NCBI GenBank assembly: GCA_037130845.1 | Contig: JBAXSE010000014.1 | Location: 1-32,722 of the forward strand | Direction of reading: 5' to 3' | Origin: 1-14-0-10-37-14 sp037130845 | GTDB lineage: Bacteria; Patescibacteriota; Patescibacteriia; Patescibacteriales; Patescibacteriaceae | DNA: 32,722 bases | In this document: piece by piece, positions 23,144 to 31,756 of the stretch | Position numbering within the stretch: position 1 is the stretch's first letter | How the letters are laid out: the number at the start of each line of letters is the position of its first letter | Position numbers and translations under genes: made by a program | Notes under the pieces: generated by a model | The model's database searches: none | What the model saw: only the letters and a program-made list of their open reading frames with translations | Told to the model about the DNA's origin: nothing

Positions 23144-23149
23144 TATAAT
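23144..23149 (+). promoter_or_regulatory. Probable -10 box for the 7TM histidine kinase gene
   Basis: A perfect TATAAT lies just after the preceding terminator and about 25 bases before the ATGs at 23168/23174. The -35 region (TTTATT at 23121-23126, 17 bases upstream) is weak. Confidence 0.45.
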
Positions 23150-23173
23150 AAAAAAACTGAGAGGACTATGTTA

Positions 23174-25495
23174 ATGCCAGACTACACAATTACGTTACAA
23201 CAAATATACTGTTTACTGAGCCTATTTTTTATTTTAGGTTTAGGTTTTCTTGTTTGGTCAAGAAATAAAAAGGTAGCTATTAATCGAATTTTTCTTTTTT
23301 TGACACTTGTTATAGGAATTTGGGAGACTGGTACTTTTATGATGTTTGGCCATATATCAGATTCTCAGATTGTCTTTTGGGATCGTTTTATTTATGCAGG
23401 AGTAGTTTTCTACCCAGCGCTACTGTATCATTTTAGCGTATCTGTAACTAAAAAAAATGATTATCGAAGAGTAGCTATCATATTGTCATATATTTTAGCT
23501 GTAATATTCTTATTTCTTAGTCGAACAGATTTATTTGTCGCCGGTGTATTTCATTATCAATGGGGTGTTCACGCAAAGGCTCAGCTCTTTCATCATTTTT
23601 TTCTTGGTTACTTTTTCTTTTATTTGTCTACGTCTTTGTATAACTTTTTTTCTTTCCGGAAAGCGACGGATAGTTCTATTGAAAAACATAGAATCATCTA
23701 TTTCGTTACAGCGTTTACAATTTTAAATGTATTAGGAGGCATGGGTTTTATTCCTGCATATAGTATTCCGGTCTACCCTATCAGTATTATTGCTCCTTTG
23801 ATTTTTGCAATTATTATAGCCTACGCTATTATTTCTTACCGCCTAATGAATATTCAATTTGTTATGCGTAATTCCGTAGTCTACGGCGCGGCGCTTTTTA
23901 CTACCAGTCTGGTCGGTTTCAGTATTAAGTTTAATGTCAATTATTTCTATCCCGAGTCGGCCTATTGGTTTGACTTTATCACTCTCATAGTCTGTCTATT
24001 TATTTTTGAGCCGTTTAAGAACTATTATTTTAAGACCGCTAACAAATACTTTTTCAGCTCGCTGTATGACACGCGCAAGGTTATTTCCGGGCTCAGCCAG
24101 GAATTGAGTTCTACCTTGGATGCCCAGCGCGTTTTTGAAATCGTAGACAGCAGCCTGGTCCAGGCCTTGCATCCCAAGGCGCTGGCTATTTTTGAATTTA
24201 ATGACCATACCAATTCTTATGAAGTGGTTTTTAATTACGGCTTTAAGTTTAATCGCAACATCGTCAAGGTCAGCCGTTATATTTCTACCAATTATCTGCA
24301 GCGCAATGATGTGGTGATTATGGAAGACGTCAAGACTTCCCGCCATGCGCGCGCTGCCGGCTTTGTGGAGCAGTTCCGCGACGGTATGAACATCCAGGCG
24401 CTGGTGCCCATGAATGTGAAGGACAAATCAGTCGGCTTCATCGCCTTGGGTGAGAAGGAGTCGGGCGATATTTATAATAATGAAGATCTGGACCTGTTGA
24501 ATGTGGTTGGCCGCCAGACGGCCATGTCGCTGGAGAATGCCTTTTTGTATCAAGAGGCCAAGAGCTTTAATGAGAAGCTGTCGCGCGAAGTGGAACACGC
24601 CACCCACGAATTACGCACCGCCAATGCCGAGCTCAAAAAGTTGGACGAAGCCAAGTCCGAATTCATCTCTATCGCCAGCCATCAGTTGCGCACTCCTTTG
24701 ACGGTTATCAAGGGCTATTCGTCGATGATGATCGAGGGCTCCTTCGGCACTATGCCTGAGCCGATTTTATTGAATGTCAAAAAGATCTTCGAATCCAATC
24801 AGCGCCTGATCGCCTTGGTCGAAGATCTGCTTAATATCTCCCGCATTGAATCGGGCCGCCTGCAATTTAATTTCGAGATTGCCCAATTAGAAGAAGTAGT
24901 AGGCAGCGTAGTGGAGGAATTGCGGGCCAACGCAGACAACAAGGGCCTGTTTCTCAGTTATCACGCTCCGGACAAGCCATTGTCCAGGGTCAAGATCGAC
25001 AAATCCAAGATCCGCCAGGTCATTATTAATATTATCGACAACTCCATCAAATATACTTCGGTCGGCGGTATTACGGTTACTCTCAGCCAGAAAGATGATT
25101 TGGTGCGCTTTACGGTGAGCGATACGGGCATTGGTATTTCGCCTGATGATATGCCGTATTTGTTTAAGAAGTTTTCCCGCGGAGAGGGTATTAGCGTGGT
25201 ACACACCGAAGGTACGGGCCTGGGCTTGTATGTGGGCAAGATGATGGTTGAGGAGCATGGCGGACGCATCTGGGCCGAGAGCGAAGGCGATGACAAAGGC
25301 TCCAGTTTCTGCTTCGAATTAAAAGCGGCCACGGCAAATGACGAGGCTTCTGTGTCTGTAGTGCCGTTGGATGCCAAACCGGCCGAAGCCAGGCCGAAGA
25401 CTGTTGCCCAAGAGCCGGCCAAGTCGCCGGAAGTTGTCCAGGCGCTGGCGGCCAAGCCGGAGACGGTCAAGCTGCCGGAAGCTCCGAAGAAATAA
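23174..25495 (+). CDS. Sensor histidine kinase: 7TM sensor, GAF, HisKA, HATPase (compositional chimera)
   Basis: 773 residues from ATG at 23174; GAGG at 23161-23164 is 9 bases before it but only 3 before the ATG at 23168, so I prefer 23174. Residues about 10-225 form seven to eight membrane helices of the 7TM kinase-sensor type (DRFIYAGVVFYPALLYHFSV ... IIAYAIISYRLMNI). More hydrophobic segments follow (about 235-285), then a GAF domain (about 310-460), a coiled coil, HisKA with His503 in SIASHQLRTPLT, and HATPase_c with N-box NIIDNSIKYT, DTGIGI and GTGLGLYVGKMMVEEHGG. The tail is rich in Ala, Pro and Lys. Base composition changes abruptly near 23880, just after the 7TM module, from AT-rich to the local average, as if a foreign sensor had been joined to a resident kinase. 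The ligand is unknown. Confidence 0.9.
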   Translation: MPDYTITLQQIYCLLSLFFILGLGFLVWSRNKKVAINRIFLFLTLVIGIWETGTFMMFGHISDSQIVFWDRFIYAGVVFYPALLYHFSVSVTKKNDYRRVAIILSYILAVIFLFLSRTDLFVAGVFHYQWGVHAKAQLFHHFFLGYFFFYLSTSLYNFFSFRKATDSSIEKHRIIYFVTAFTILNVLGGMGFIPAYSIPVYPISIIAPLIFAIIIAYAIISYRLMNIQFVMRNSVVYGAALFTTSLVGFSIKFNVNYFYPESAYWFDFITLIVCLFIFEPFKNYYFKTANKYFFSSLYDTRKVISGLSQELSSTLDAQRVFEIVDSSLVQALHPKALAIFEFNDHTNSYEVVFNYGFKFNRNIVKVSRYISTNYLQRNDVVIMEDVKTSRHARAAGFVEQFRDGMNIQALVPMNVKDKSVGFIALGEKESGDIYNNEDLDLLNVVGRQTAMSLENAFLYQEAKSFNEKLSREVEHATHELRTANAELKKLDEAKSEFISIASHQLRTPLTVIKGYSSMMIEGSFGTMPEPILLNVKKIFESNQRLIALVEDLLNISRIESGRLQFNFEIAQLEEVVGSVVEELRANADNKGLFLSYHAPDKPLSRVKIDKSKIRQVIINIIDNSIKYTSVGGITVTLSQKDDLVRFTVSDTGIGISPDDMPYLFKKFSRGEGISVVHTEGTGLGLYVGKMMVEEHGGRIWAESEGDDKGSSFCFELKAATANDEASVSVVPLDAKPAEARPKTVAQEPAKSPEVVQALAAKPETVKLPEAPKK

Positions 25496-25516
25496 ACAGC
25501 ATGCGTGTGTAATAAT

Positions 25517-26728
25517 ATGGGTAAATATATCTACTTATTCCAACAAAACGCCCCCTTTTTTATAGCCATTTATCTATTGGTCTTGTTGGTGTTTGTCTGC
25601 ATGTTGGTGGTACTGACATTGCTAAGGCGATTGGAGCGCGAGCGTATTTTAAACGAAGAACAGAAGGTGGATTTGAACAAGTTTAAGCTGGCTGTCCAGA
25701 ATGTCTACGACGCTATCGCCTTTAACGATGCTAATCTGACTTTTTTGTATGTCAACCGCGCCTTTGAGCATCTGACGGGCTTCGCCACCCGCGAAGTGAT
25801 CGGCCGCAAGTCCGGTCCGGATTTTACGCCGCTGATGCCGGTGGATATAGAGCGCCAGTTTAAGGCCAGGGTCATCAAGGAGAACGCCAATTTTATGGCC
25901 GAATACCAGAATACCCGCCGCGACGGCAGCCATTGTTTTGTGCGCTTGAACTCCGTGCCAATTTTTGACGAATATGGTAAACTGATGTTTATAGTCAGCA
26001 TTGCCAGTGATATTACGCATGAAAAAGAAGTCGAGCAGGCAAAATCCGATTTCGTCTCTATCGTTTCGCACCAGTTACGTACGCCGCTGACAATCGTCAA
26101 AGGCTATGTATCGATGCTTAAGGAAAATGATTTCGGTCCGATTGCGCCGGCGCAGAATGAGATTCTGGACAAGATTTACACCTCAAACGAAAATCTGATC
26201 AACATGATCCAAGATTTCTTAAACCTGTCGCGCATCGAGGCCGGCAAGATCAAGTATAATTTTGAATTGGTCGATCTGAGCGCTTTGGCGGCCGCCTGCG
26301 TGGAGCAGCTAACAATCCCTGCCAAGGACAAAGGGCTTAATTTAAGCATGGAACTGCCTGTGCTGGCGTTGCCGCGCGTCCAGGCTGACAAGGAAAAACT
26401 GCAGCAAGTGATGATGAATTATGTTGATAATTCCATCAAATATACCCCCCAGGGGTCTATTACCGTCAAGGTGGAAAAGGTGGGCCAGATGGTCCGTTTC
26501 GGCGTTACTGATACCGGCTTGGGACTAGAAAGCGAAGAAATCCCCAATTTGTTTGTCCGTTATTCCCGCGGCAGCGATGCCAGTTCCAAGGCCAAGGCGA
26601 TCAAGGGCACCGGCCTGGGATTGTATGTGGGCAAGATGATCGTCGAGGCGCACAACGGCCGCGTCTGGGCCGAATCGGCCGGCGTCAATCAAGGATCGAC
26701 TTTTTATTTCGAATTACCAGCTGCCTGA
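25517..26728 (+). CDS. PAS-domain sensor histidine kinase
   Basis: 403 residues from ATG at 25517. One membrane helix (about 14-38), a PAS domain (about 55-165; DAIAFNDANLTFLYVNRAFEHLTGF, SIASDITHEKE), HisKA with His185 in SIVSHQLRTPLT, and HATPase_c with NYVDNSIKYTP, DTGLGL and GTGLGLYVGKMIVEAHNG. The kinase core is very like that of the preceding gene (GYVSMLKEN against GYSSMMIEG), so the two are probably duplicates with different sensors. No extracellular domain is present, so it likely senses a cytoplasmic cue or cofactor. The TGA stop shows standard code use. Repeat copy B follows 9 bases after the stop. Confidence 0.93.
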   Translation: MGKYIYLFQQNAPFFIAIYLLVLLVFVCMLVVLTLLRRLERERILNEEQKVDLNKFKLAVQNVYDAIAFNDANLTFLYVNRAFEHLTGFATREVIGRKSGPDFTPLMPVDIERQFKARVIKENANFMAEYQNTRRDGSHCFVRLNSVPIFDEYGKLMFIVSIASDITHEKEVEQAKSDFVSIVSHQLRTPLTIVKGYVSMLKENDFGPIAPAQNEILDKIYTSNENLINMIQDFLNLSRIEAGKIKYNFELVDLSALAAACVEQLTIPAKDKGLNLSMELPVLALPRVQADKEKLQQVMMNYVDNSIKYTPQGSITVKVEKVGQMVRFGVTDTGLGLESEEIPNLFVRYSRGSDASSKAKAIKGTGLGLYVGKMIVEAHNGRVWAESAGVNQGSTFYFELPAA

Positions 26729-26737
26729 TTTTACGGA

Positions 26738-26935
26738 TTTATCTCCGGTACTCCCGGAGATCTCCTGGATACGCAGTTACAAGAAGACAAATGCAATCTT
26801 TATAAAAACTTTCCTGCCAGGCAATATTCGTCCCTTTTTAATTCCGATATTTCATTTCCCGCGACTCTAACCACATATTATCAAATTACATGCACTAGCT
26901 CTCGTTGGGAGATCCCCGGGAGTACCGGGGATAAA
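26738..26935 (+). repeat. Terminal-hairpin element, copy B (complete, 198 bp)
   Basis: The ends (26738-26765 and 26907-26935) are inverted repeats: TTT, then a hairpin with 8-bp stem and TACTC loop, then CTCC. They differ at only two positions, which are one base-pair swap in the stem (T-A on the left, C-G on the right). The internal boxes ATTCGTCCC (26826-26834, 88 bases in; 87 in copy A) and CGCGACTCT (26860-26868) are shared with copy A. The loop sequence differs from copy A but is the same at both ends of this copy. The right end places GGGGATAAA 8 bases before the ATG at 26944. Confidence 0.9.
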
Positions 26936-26943
26936 TTCATCAT

Positions 26944-27327
26944 ATGAAAAAATTAAAAGTATTGATCATCGAAGATGAACCGATGATCGCCGAAATGTAT
27001 AAACTGCAGTTTTCCTTGGATGGCTACGAGGTTGTCTTGGCAAAAGACGGCGAGGAGGGGCTCAAAGCTGTGGCCAAAGAAAAACCGGATTTGATCTTGC
27101 TGGATATTATTATGCCCAATGTCGACGGCTATGAAGTCTTGCGCAAAATCCGCGCCAACAAGGAGACGGCCCAGCTGTTGGTCTGTATAGTTTCCAATCT
27201 GGAGCAGATCAAGGAAGTCAAAGAAGGCTTATCGGCCGGGGCTGACTATTATTTTACTAAATCAAAATATACTCCGGGAGAACTGCTGAATCTGGTCAAC
27301 CAGGCGGTCGCCTCGAGAAAGAAATAA
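26944..27327 (+). CDS. Single-domain response regulator (receiver only)
   Basis: 127 residues. Acidic pocket in LIIEDEPMIAEMYK, phosphoacceptor D54 in LILLDIIMPNVDGYEVL, switch Ser in CIVSNLEQ, and Lys in YFTKSKYTPGEL. There is no output domain. It is a tandem duplicate of the next gene, and its start lies just after repeat copy B, whose end provides the only purine-rich leader. It probably receives phosphate from one or more of the adjacent kinases. Confidence 0.93.
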   Translation: MKKLKVLIIEDEPMIAEMYKLQFSLDGYEVVLAKDGEEGLKAVAKEKPDLILLDIIMPNVDGYEVLRKIRANKETAQLLVCIVSNLEQIKEVKEGLSAGADYYFTKSKYTPGELLNLVNQAVASRKK

Positions 27328-27328
27328 T

Positions 27329-27697
27329 ATGGCCAAAAAATTAGTTATAGTCGAAGATGAAGAATTTTTGCTCGATATGTATAAGCTCAAGTTTGAAGCG
27401 GAGGGCTATCAGGTTTCCACGGCCAATAACGGCGAGGACGGCCTGAAGACGGCTCTGGAAGTCGTGCCTGATTTGGTGTTGCTGGATTTGGTGATGCCTA
27501 AGATGGATGGCTACGAAGTTCTCCGCTCTTTGCGTGCCAACGAGAAGACGGCGCATATTAAAATTTATCTGTTATCCAATCTTGGCCAGTCGGGCGAAAT
27601 CGATCGCGGCAAAAAAGAAGGCGCGGATGGATACTTTGTAAAGTCCAGCCTGACACCCACTCAATTGGCGGAAGAAGTGCGTAAAATTTTGGGTTAA
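27329..27697 (+). CDS. Single-domain response regulator (receiver only)
   Basis: 122 residues. VIVEDEEFLLDMYKLKF, phosphoacceptor D53 in LVLLDLVMPKMDGYEVL, LLSNLGQ at the switch position and YFVKSSLTPTQL with the Lys. It starts one base after the preceding receiver gene and is its paralogue. With the receiver at 21496 this makes three output-less regulators in the window, so signalling presumably ends in protein contacts, for example with pilus motors, or in a regulator encoded elsewhere. Confidence 0.93.
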   Translation: MAKKLVIVEDEEFLLDMYKLKFEAEGYQVSTANNGEDGLKTALEVVPDLVLLDLVMPKMDGYEVLRSLRANEKTAHIKIYLLSNLGQSGEIDRGKKEGADGYFVKSSLTPTQLAEEVRKILG

Positions 27698-27714
27698 CTC
27701 CCTAACCATTCCTT

Positions 27715-29268
27715 ATGAAACGAGATTATTTAATTGTAATTATCGCTTTGTTGATAGTCTATCTATCCCTTTTTGCATTGACGAATTATCAATATCAAAG
27801 AGAAGTGGTCGGTGACCGCCAGAGCGAAGAACAGACTGACGCTGACGCACTAAAAGCCAACAATTTGCTGGGGCAAAATGATTTAAACAATGTCGTAGCT
27901 GATCTAAGGATCATAAAAGAATTGCCGGCTTTTACCGAATACATAGCCAACCCGAGTCTGGTGAATAAAGCAAGGGTGCAAAAGTTATTTTATGAGCTAA
28001 GCCACAACCGAGCTTTGTATGACCAGATGCGATTTATTGACGAGAACGGACAAGAAATAATCAGGGTTAATTTTTCAAACGGCACCTCTACGATAGTTGC
28101 TGACAAAGATTTGCAAAACAAAAAAGATCGCTACTATTTTAAAGAAGCAATGGCAGTAAAAGACGGCCAGTTTTATGTTTCTCCGCTGGACTTAAATGTT
28201 GAAAATAATAAAGTAGAAGTGCCCTATAAGCCGATGTTGCGTTTTGCTATGCCTATTTATGGAAATGGCAAGGCGCGAGGCATTATCATCTTGAATTATT
28301 TGGCGCAATCATTGATTGATGACCTCGCTTCAGTCAAACATCTCGGCCAGCAACATCTGTCGTTCAACTATTTTAATCTGATTAATGATCAAGGCTTTTG
28401 GCTGCATTCCGCCGATCAGTCCGAGTGGGGCTTTATGTTTCCAAATAAACAAGCAGCTAATTTATCATCTGCTTCCCCTGATGTTTGGGCAAAGATGAAG
28501 TCTTCGCTCTCCGGGCAATTCTATACCGCCGACGGTTTTTATAGTTATATTACAGTGTATGCCGCCACGGATCAAAACGTCAGTTGGAAGCTGTATATCC
28601 ACAAGCTGAATCCGGTGATTTATGCGAATTCTAACAAATTATGGAACACTTTGTTATTGCTAAATGTTTTATTTTTTGCCTTTTTAGCTGTAGTAGGCCT
28701 TTTGCTGCTAAAGCTATTAGGCAGGTTGGAGCTTCAAACAGAACGAAGCAAGCAAAGCGAATCCAAGTTTCGAGGATTTGTGGAATCAACCAAGGATGCC
28801 GTGGTCATTATGAATTCCAAAAGCCAAGTGGTGCTATGGAATAAGGCTGCCGAAGCAATGTTCGGGTATAATGAAAAAGAAGTAATGGGCAAAGAATTCC
28901 ATCCGCTTATCGTCGCCAGGAAAGAACACAAAAATACAAAAAATCTATTAAACTTCGGCAAGACGGGCGAATCGACTGTCTTGGGCAAGAATATCGAATT
29001 GCCGGTCAAGCATAAAGACGGACACGAATTTATGGTTGAATTGTCTGTTTCGCGGACGATGATTGGCAAGGAGTGGTATGCCATCGGCGTGATGCGTGAT
29101 ATTACGGATCGCAAAAAAAACGAGGATGCTTTGCGCAAGGCCGATGAAGAGATTAAGAGCGCGTTGGCCGAAGCCGAGCGTCTTAACCGCCTAACAGTCA
29201 ATCGCGAGATTAAAATGATCGAATTAAAGAATCAATTGGCTCAACAAAATGATAAATTAAACAAATAA
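27715..29268 (+). CDS. Membrane Cache-PAS sensor protein without kinase domain
   Basis: 517 residues. A membrane helix (about 5-24), an extracellular double-Cache-like domain (about 40-300; MRFIDENGQEIIRVNF, DRYYFKEAM, VSPLDLN, PMLRFAMPIY), a second helix (about 308-333), a PAS domain (about 348-470; DAVVIMNSKSQVVLWNKAAEAMFGY, IGVMRDITDRKK) and a terminal coiled coil (about 475-517). The protein stops where a HisKA domain would normally begin; no H-box or ATPase motif is present and no kinase remnant follows before the next gene 2 bases on. It may pair with a kinase through its coiled coil, or be a decayed kinase. The downstream kinase also begins with a Cache-like sensor. Confidence 0.85.
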   Translation: MKRDYLIVIIALLIVYLSLFALTNYQYQREVVGDRQSEEQTDADALKANNLLGQNDLNNVVADLRIIKELPAFTEYIANPSLVNKARVQKLFYELSHNRALYDQMRFIDENGQEIIRVNFSNGTSTIVADKDLQNKKDRYYFKEAMAVKDGQFYVSPLDLNVENNKVEVPYKPMLRFAMPIYGNGKARGIIILNYLAQSLIDDLASVKHLGQQHLSFNYFNLINDQGFWLHSADQSEWGFMFPNKQAANLSSASPDVWAKMKSSLSGQFYTADGFYSYITVYAATDQNVSWKLYIHKLNPVIYANSNKLWNTLLLLNVLFFAFLAVVGLLLLKLLGRLELQTERSKQSESKFRGFVESTKDAVVIMNSKSQVVLWNKAAEAMFGYNEKEVMGKEFHPLIVARKEHKNTKNLLNFGKTGESTVLGKNIELPVKHKDGHEFMVELSVSRTMIGKEWYAIGVMRDITDRKKNEDALRKADEEIKSALAEAERLNRLTVNREIKMIELKNQLAQQNDKLNK

Positions 29269-29270
29269 CA

Positions 29271-31652
29271 ATGGCTTTCCGCAGATTATCAATTAGGAAA
29301 AAAATAATTTGGACCCTTGTCTTGGCCGGAGCGTTTTTTTTGGTTATTTTGAACGCCGGTATTTTTTGGTATTTGCAGACTACTTTGGTAAATCAGCGTT
29401 TGGCTGAGGTCAAGCGCCTCAACAGCGATCAGGCGTACAAGGCTGCTCAAGTCTTTGATTATAATTTGTTGTTAGTAAAAATGCTGGCTACCCGCAGCCA
29501 GATCGTAGACAGTCTGGCCAATCGAACGGCTGCCCAAGACGATGCTACTCTCCAATCTTTTACAAAATACACCAGCGAGAATCGTAGCTATCTGGCTCTA
29601 TATCTTTTGGACGCGAAGGGGAAGGCGATCGTGTCGACTGATCAGACCTTTGTCGGCAATGATTACAGCCTTCGAAACTATTATCAGCAGGCACTCAAGG
29701 GCCTTTCTTCGGTGGACGTGTTAATCGGCGTCACTAGCAAAGAATTAGGGTTCTATTATTCTTATCCGGTGAATAGCGCTGATGGCCAGCTGTTAGGCGT
29801 AGTGGTGCTCAAGACCAACGACCAAGCTATCAAGCAGCTGGTTAATAATAACCAGCTGTCCCAAGAAGGGGTCGTAATGTTGGTTGATGATTTAGGCATC
29901 ATTTTGTCGTCCAGCGAGCCCTACCGCGTACTATCCAGCCTTGGGCCGTTGTCTGATGAGGAGAAAAAGTTGATTGCTCAGCAGAATCGTTATCTGGGCA
30001 AAACGATTAATCCTTTGCAGTATCAGAATGTTAAAGATAGCATTGTTAAGTATACCGAGAACACATCTGTTTTTATGTATGACGCGGAGGATAATGACCG
30101 CGAGATTTTAGGCATTGCCAAGCTGGACAGCTTCCCTTATTACATTGTCAGCGAGATTCGTCTCAATAGCCTGACCGATGCTATCCTCTGGAATCTTTTG
30201 ATAATCATAGCCTTGACTACCATCGGCTTGGTATTGTTCGCTTTTTCGATCTACCGTCTAATTATTATTTTTATAAGGCCGTTGCAGAGCTTTAAGGAGT
30301 TATCGCAATCAATCAGTTTGGGCGACTTTACTAAAAAAATATCCATCAAAAGCCATGATGAGTTTGCCGATCTGGCGGATGCATTTAATAAGATGGTTGA
30401 TAATCTGGCCAGCTTGTATCGCGGGATGGACAAGAAGGTGGACGAAAAGACAAGCGAGATTGAGGCAAAAAACAGCAGTCTGCGTGAACAGCAACAGGCG
30501 ATTATGAATATGTTGGAAGATGTGGAAGAGGAAAAAAGCCAAGTTGAGACGCAGGCCAATAACTTGCTTAAGTTCCAATTGGCAGTCGAAAATGTATCTG
30601 ACCAGATTATCATAACCGATATCGAGGGTATAGTTATCTATGGCAACAAGGCTGTCGAAAAGATTACCGGTTATACGGCACAAGAAGCGATGGGAAAAAA
30701 GGCCGGGGTGCTTTGGAAGCTGCCGATGCCGACAGCATATTACCAAAAGATGTGGCAAGTGATCAAGACTGAAAAAAAGATTTTTAGCGGCGAAGTGCGA
30801 AACAAGAATAAGAGCGGCGAAGTTTATGATGCGTTTATCAGCATTGTACCAGTGCTTAACAATCAGGGCGAAGTGATATATTTCGTAGGCATTGAACGCG
30901 ATATTACCAAGGAAAAAAAGATTGAAAAAGCCAAAAATGAATTTGTTTCTCTGGCATCGCACCAATTGCGCACGCCTCTGACCGCTATCAAGCTGTTCGC
31001 TGAGGCCTTGGGCGATGAGCAGGTTGGGCCCTTGAACGTCCAGCAAAAGGACTATCTGGTTGATTTGGCGCAGTCAGTGGAAAGGCTGATAACCCTGGTC
31101 AATGACTTGCTGAACATTTCACGTCTGGATTCCGGACGGCTCAAGATCAATCCCGAACCGATCGATCTGCAACAATTGGTGCAGAGCATTGTCAGGGAAT
31201 TTGAAATGCTGCTGCCGCAGGGAGGTAAGATAGAAGTAGATTTCCCCGAGAAACTGGCCAAGATTAATTTGGATGAGTCGGCTATCCGCCAGGTTGTCTA
31301 TAACCTGATTGCCAATGCCGTGCGTTATTCGCCGGTGGATAAATGCTTGATATCAATCAAATTGCAGAAGACAAAGGGGCAATACGTCTTGCAAATCAAG
31401 GATCAAGGCATAGGCATTCCTTTTGAAGACCAAGCTAAGGTCTTCAGCAAGTTTTTCCGTTCTAGCGAGGCGGTCAAGATGCAGGCAGAGGGATCGGGCT
31501 TGGGCTTATACTTGGCGCTGATGATTGTAGAGTCTTCCGGCGGCAGGCTCTGGTTCGAATCAGCCGGCAAGAACAAAGGAACGACTTTCTTTATTTCCTT
31601 CTCTGAAGTCGGTATGGTCAAGCGCGAAGGTGAAGTCGGTCTTTCACCGTAG
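29271..31652 (+). CDS. Cache-HAMP-PAS sensor histidine kinase
   Basis: 793 residues. A membrane helix (about 11-33), an extracellular Cache-like domain (about 40-300; LALYLLDAKGKAIVSTDQTF, NDYSLRNYYQQAL, YYSYPV), a second helix (about 305-328), HAMP (about 330-385; RPLQSFKELSQSISLGDF), a coiled coil, PAS (about 445-555; DQIIITDIEGIVIYGNKAVEKITGY), HisKA with His564 in SLASHQLRTPLT and HATPase_c with YNLIANAVRYSP, DQGIGI and GSGLGLYLALMIVESSGG. All catalytic motifs are present, so it should be an active kinase sensing an external small molecule. It lies 2 bases after the kinase-less Cache-PAS gene and probably works with it. Confidence 0.94.
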   Translation: MAFRRLSIRKKIIWTLVLAGAFFLVILNAGIFWYLQTTLVNQRLAEVKRLNSDQAYKAAQVFDYNLLLVKMLATRSQIVDSLANRTAAQDDATLQSFTKYTSENRSYLALYLLDAKGKAIVSTDQTFVGNDYSLRNYYQQALKGLSSVDVLIGVTSKELGFYYSYPVNSADGQLLGVVVLKTNDQAIKQLVNNNQLSQEGVVMLVDDLGIILSSSEPYRVLSSLGPLSDEEKKLIAQQNRYLGKTINPLQYQNVKDSIVKYTENTSVFMYDAEDNDREILGIAKLDSFPYYIVSEIRLNSLTDAILWNLLIIIALTTIGLVLFAFSIYRLIIIFIRPLQSFKELSQSISLGDFTKKISIKSHDEFADLADAFNKMVDNLASLYRGMDKKVDEKTSEIEAKNSSLREQQQAIMNMLEDVEEEKSQVETQANNLLKFQLAVENVSDQIIITDIEGIVIYGNKAVEKITGYTAQEAMGKKAGVLWKLPMPTAYYQKMWQVIKTEKKIFSGEVRNKNKSGEVYDAFISIVPVLNNQGEVIYFVGIERDITKEKKIEKAKNEFVSLASHQLRTPLTAIKLFAEALGDEQVGPLNVQQKDYLVDLAQSVERLITLVNDLLNISRLDSGRLKINPEPIDLQQLVQSIVREFEMLLPQGGKIEVDFPEKLAKINLDESAIRQVVYNLIANAVRYSPVDKCLISIKLQKTKGQYVLQIKDQGIGIPFEDQAKVFSKFFRSSEAVKMQAEGSGLGLYLALMIVESSGGRLWFESAGKNKGTTFFISFSEVGMVKREGEVGLSP

Positions 31653-31700
31653 TGTTTTGCAAGATTAGCCGCAAGGTTGAGTTATCCACAGGCAAGCCTA

Positions 31701-31729
31701 TTGACCGATGTCGAAAAATTTGCTATACT
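31701..31729 (+). promoter_or_regulatory. Promoter for the 55-residue membrane protein
   Basis: TTGACC (31701-31706), 17-base spacer, TATACT (31724-31729). It lies downstream of the ATG at 31708, so that ATG cannot be the start used from this promoter. Confidence 0.7.
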
Positions 31730-31756
31730 GTAATTATAAAAGTTTGAGAACGCCAC

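Larger units (their letters stand above)
21990..23880 (+). other. AT-rich island, probably acquired
   Basis: From just before 22008 to about 23880 the base composition is markedly AT-rich. Sample 60-base blocks at 22681 and 23221 contain 17 and 16 G/C, against 35 at 24121. The island holds a complete gene with its own promoter, Shine-Dalgarno and terminator plus the 5' third of a histidine kinase gene, and stops inside that gene. No transposase, tRNA or flanking repeat marks its edges. Confidence 0.7.

Noticed and set aside
26726..26728. Alternative genetic code with TGA read as Gly
   Set aside because: TGA ends the PAS kinase right after its normal C-terminus, and the other genes need no TGA readthrough.
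27715..29268. A methyl-accepting chemotaxis protein
   Set aside because: The Cache sensor would fit, but there is no signalling hairpin domain; after the PAS domain only a short coiled coil remains.
31653..31700. A terminator after the Cache-HAMP-PAS kinase
   Set aside because: No stable stem followed by a T-run is visible before the next promoter.
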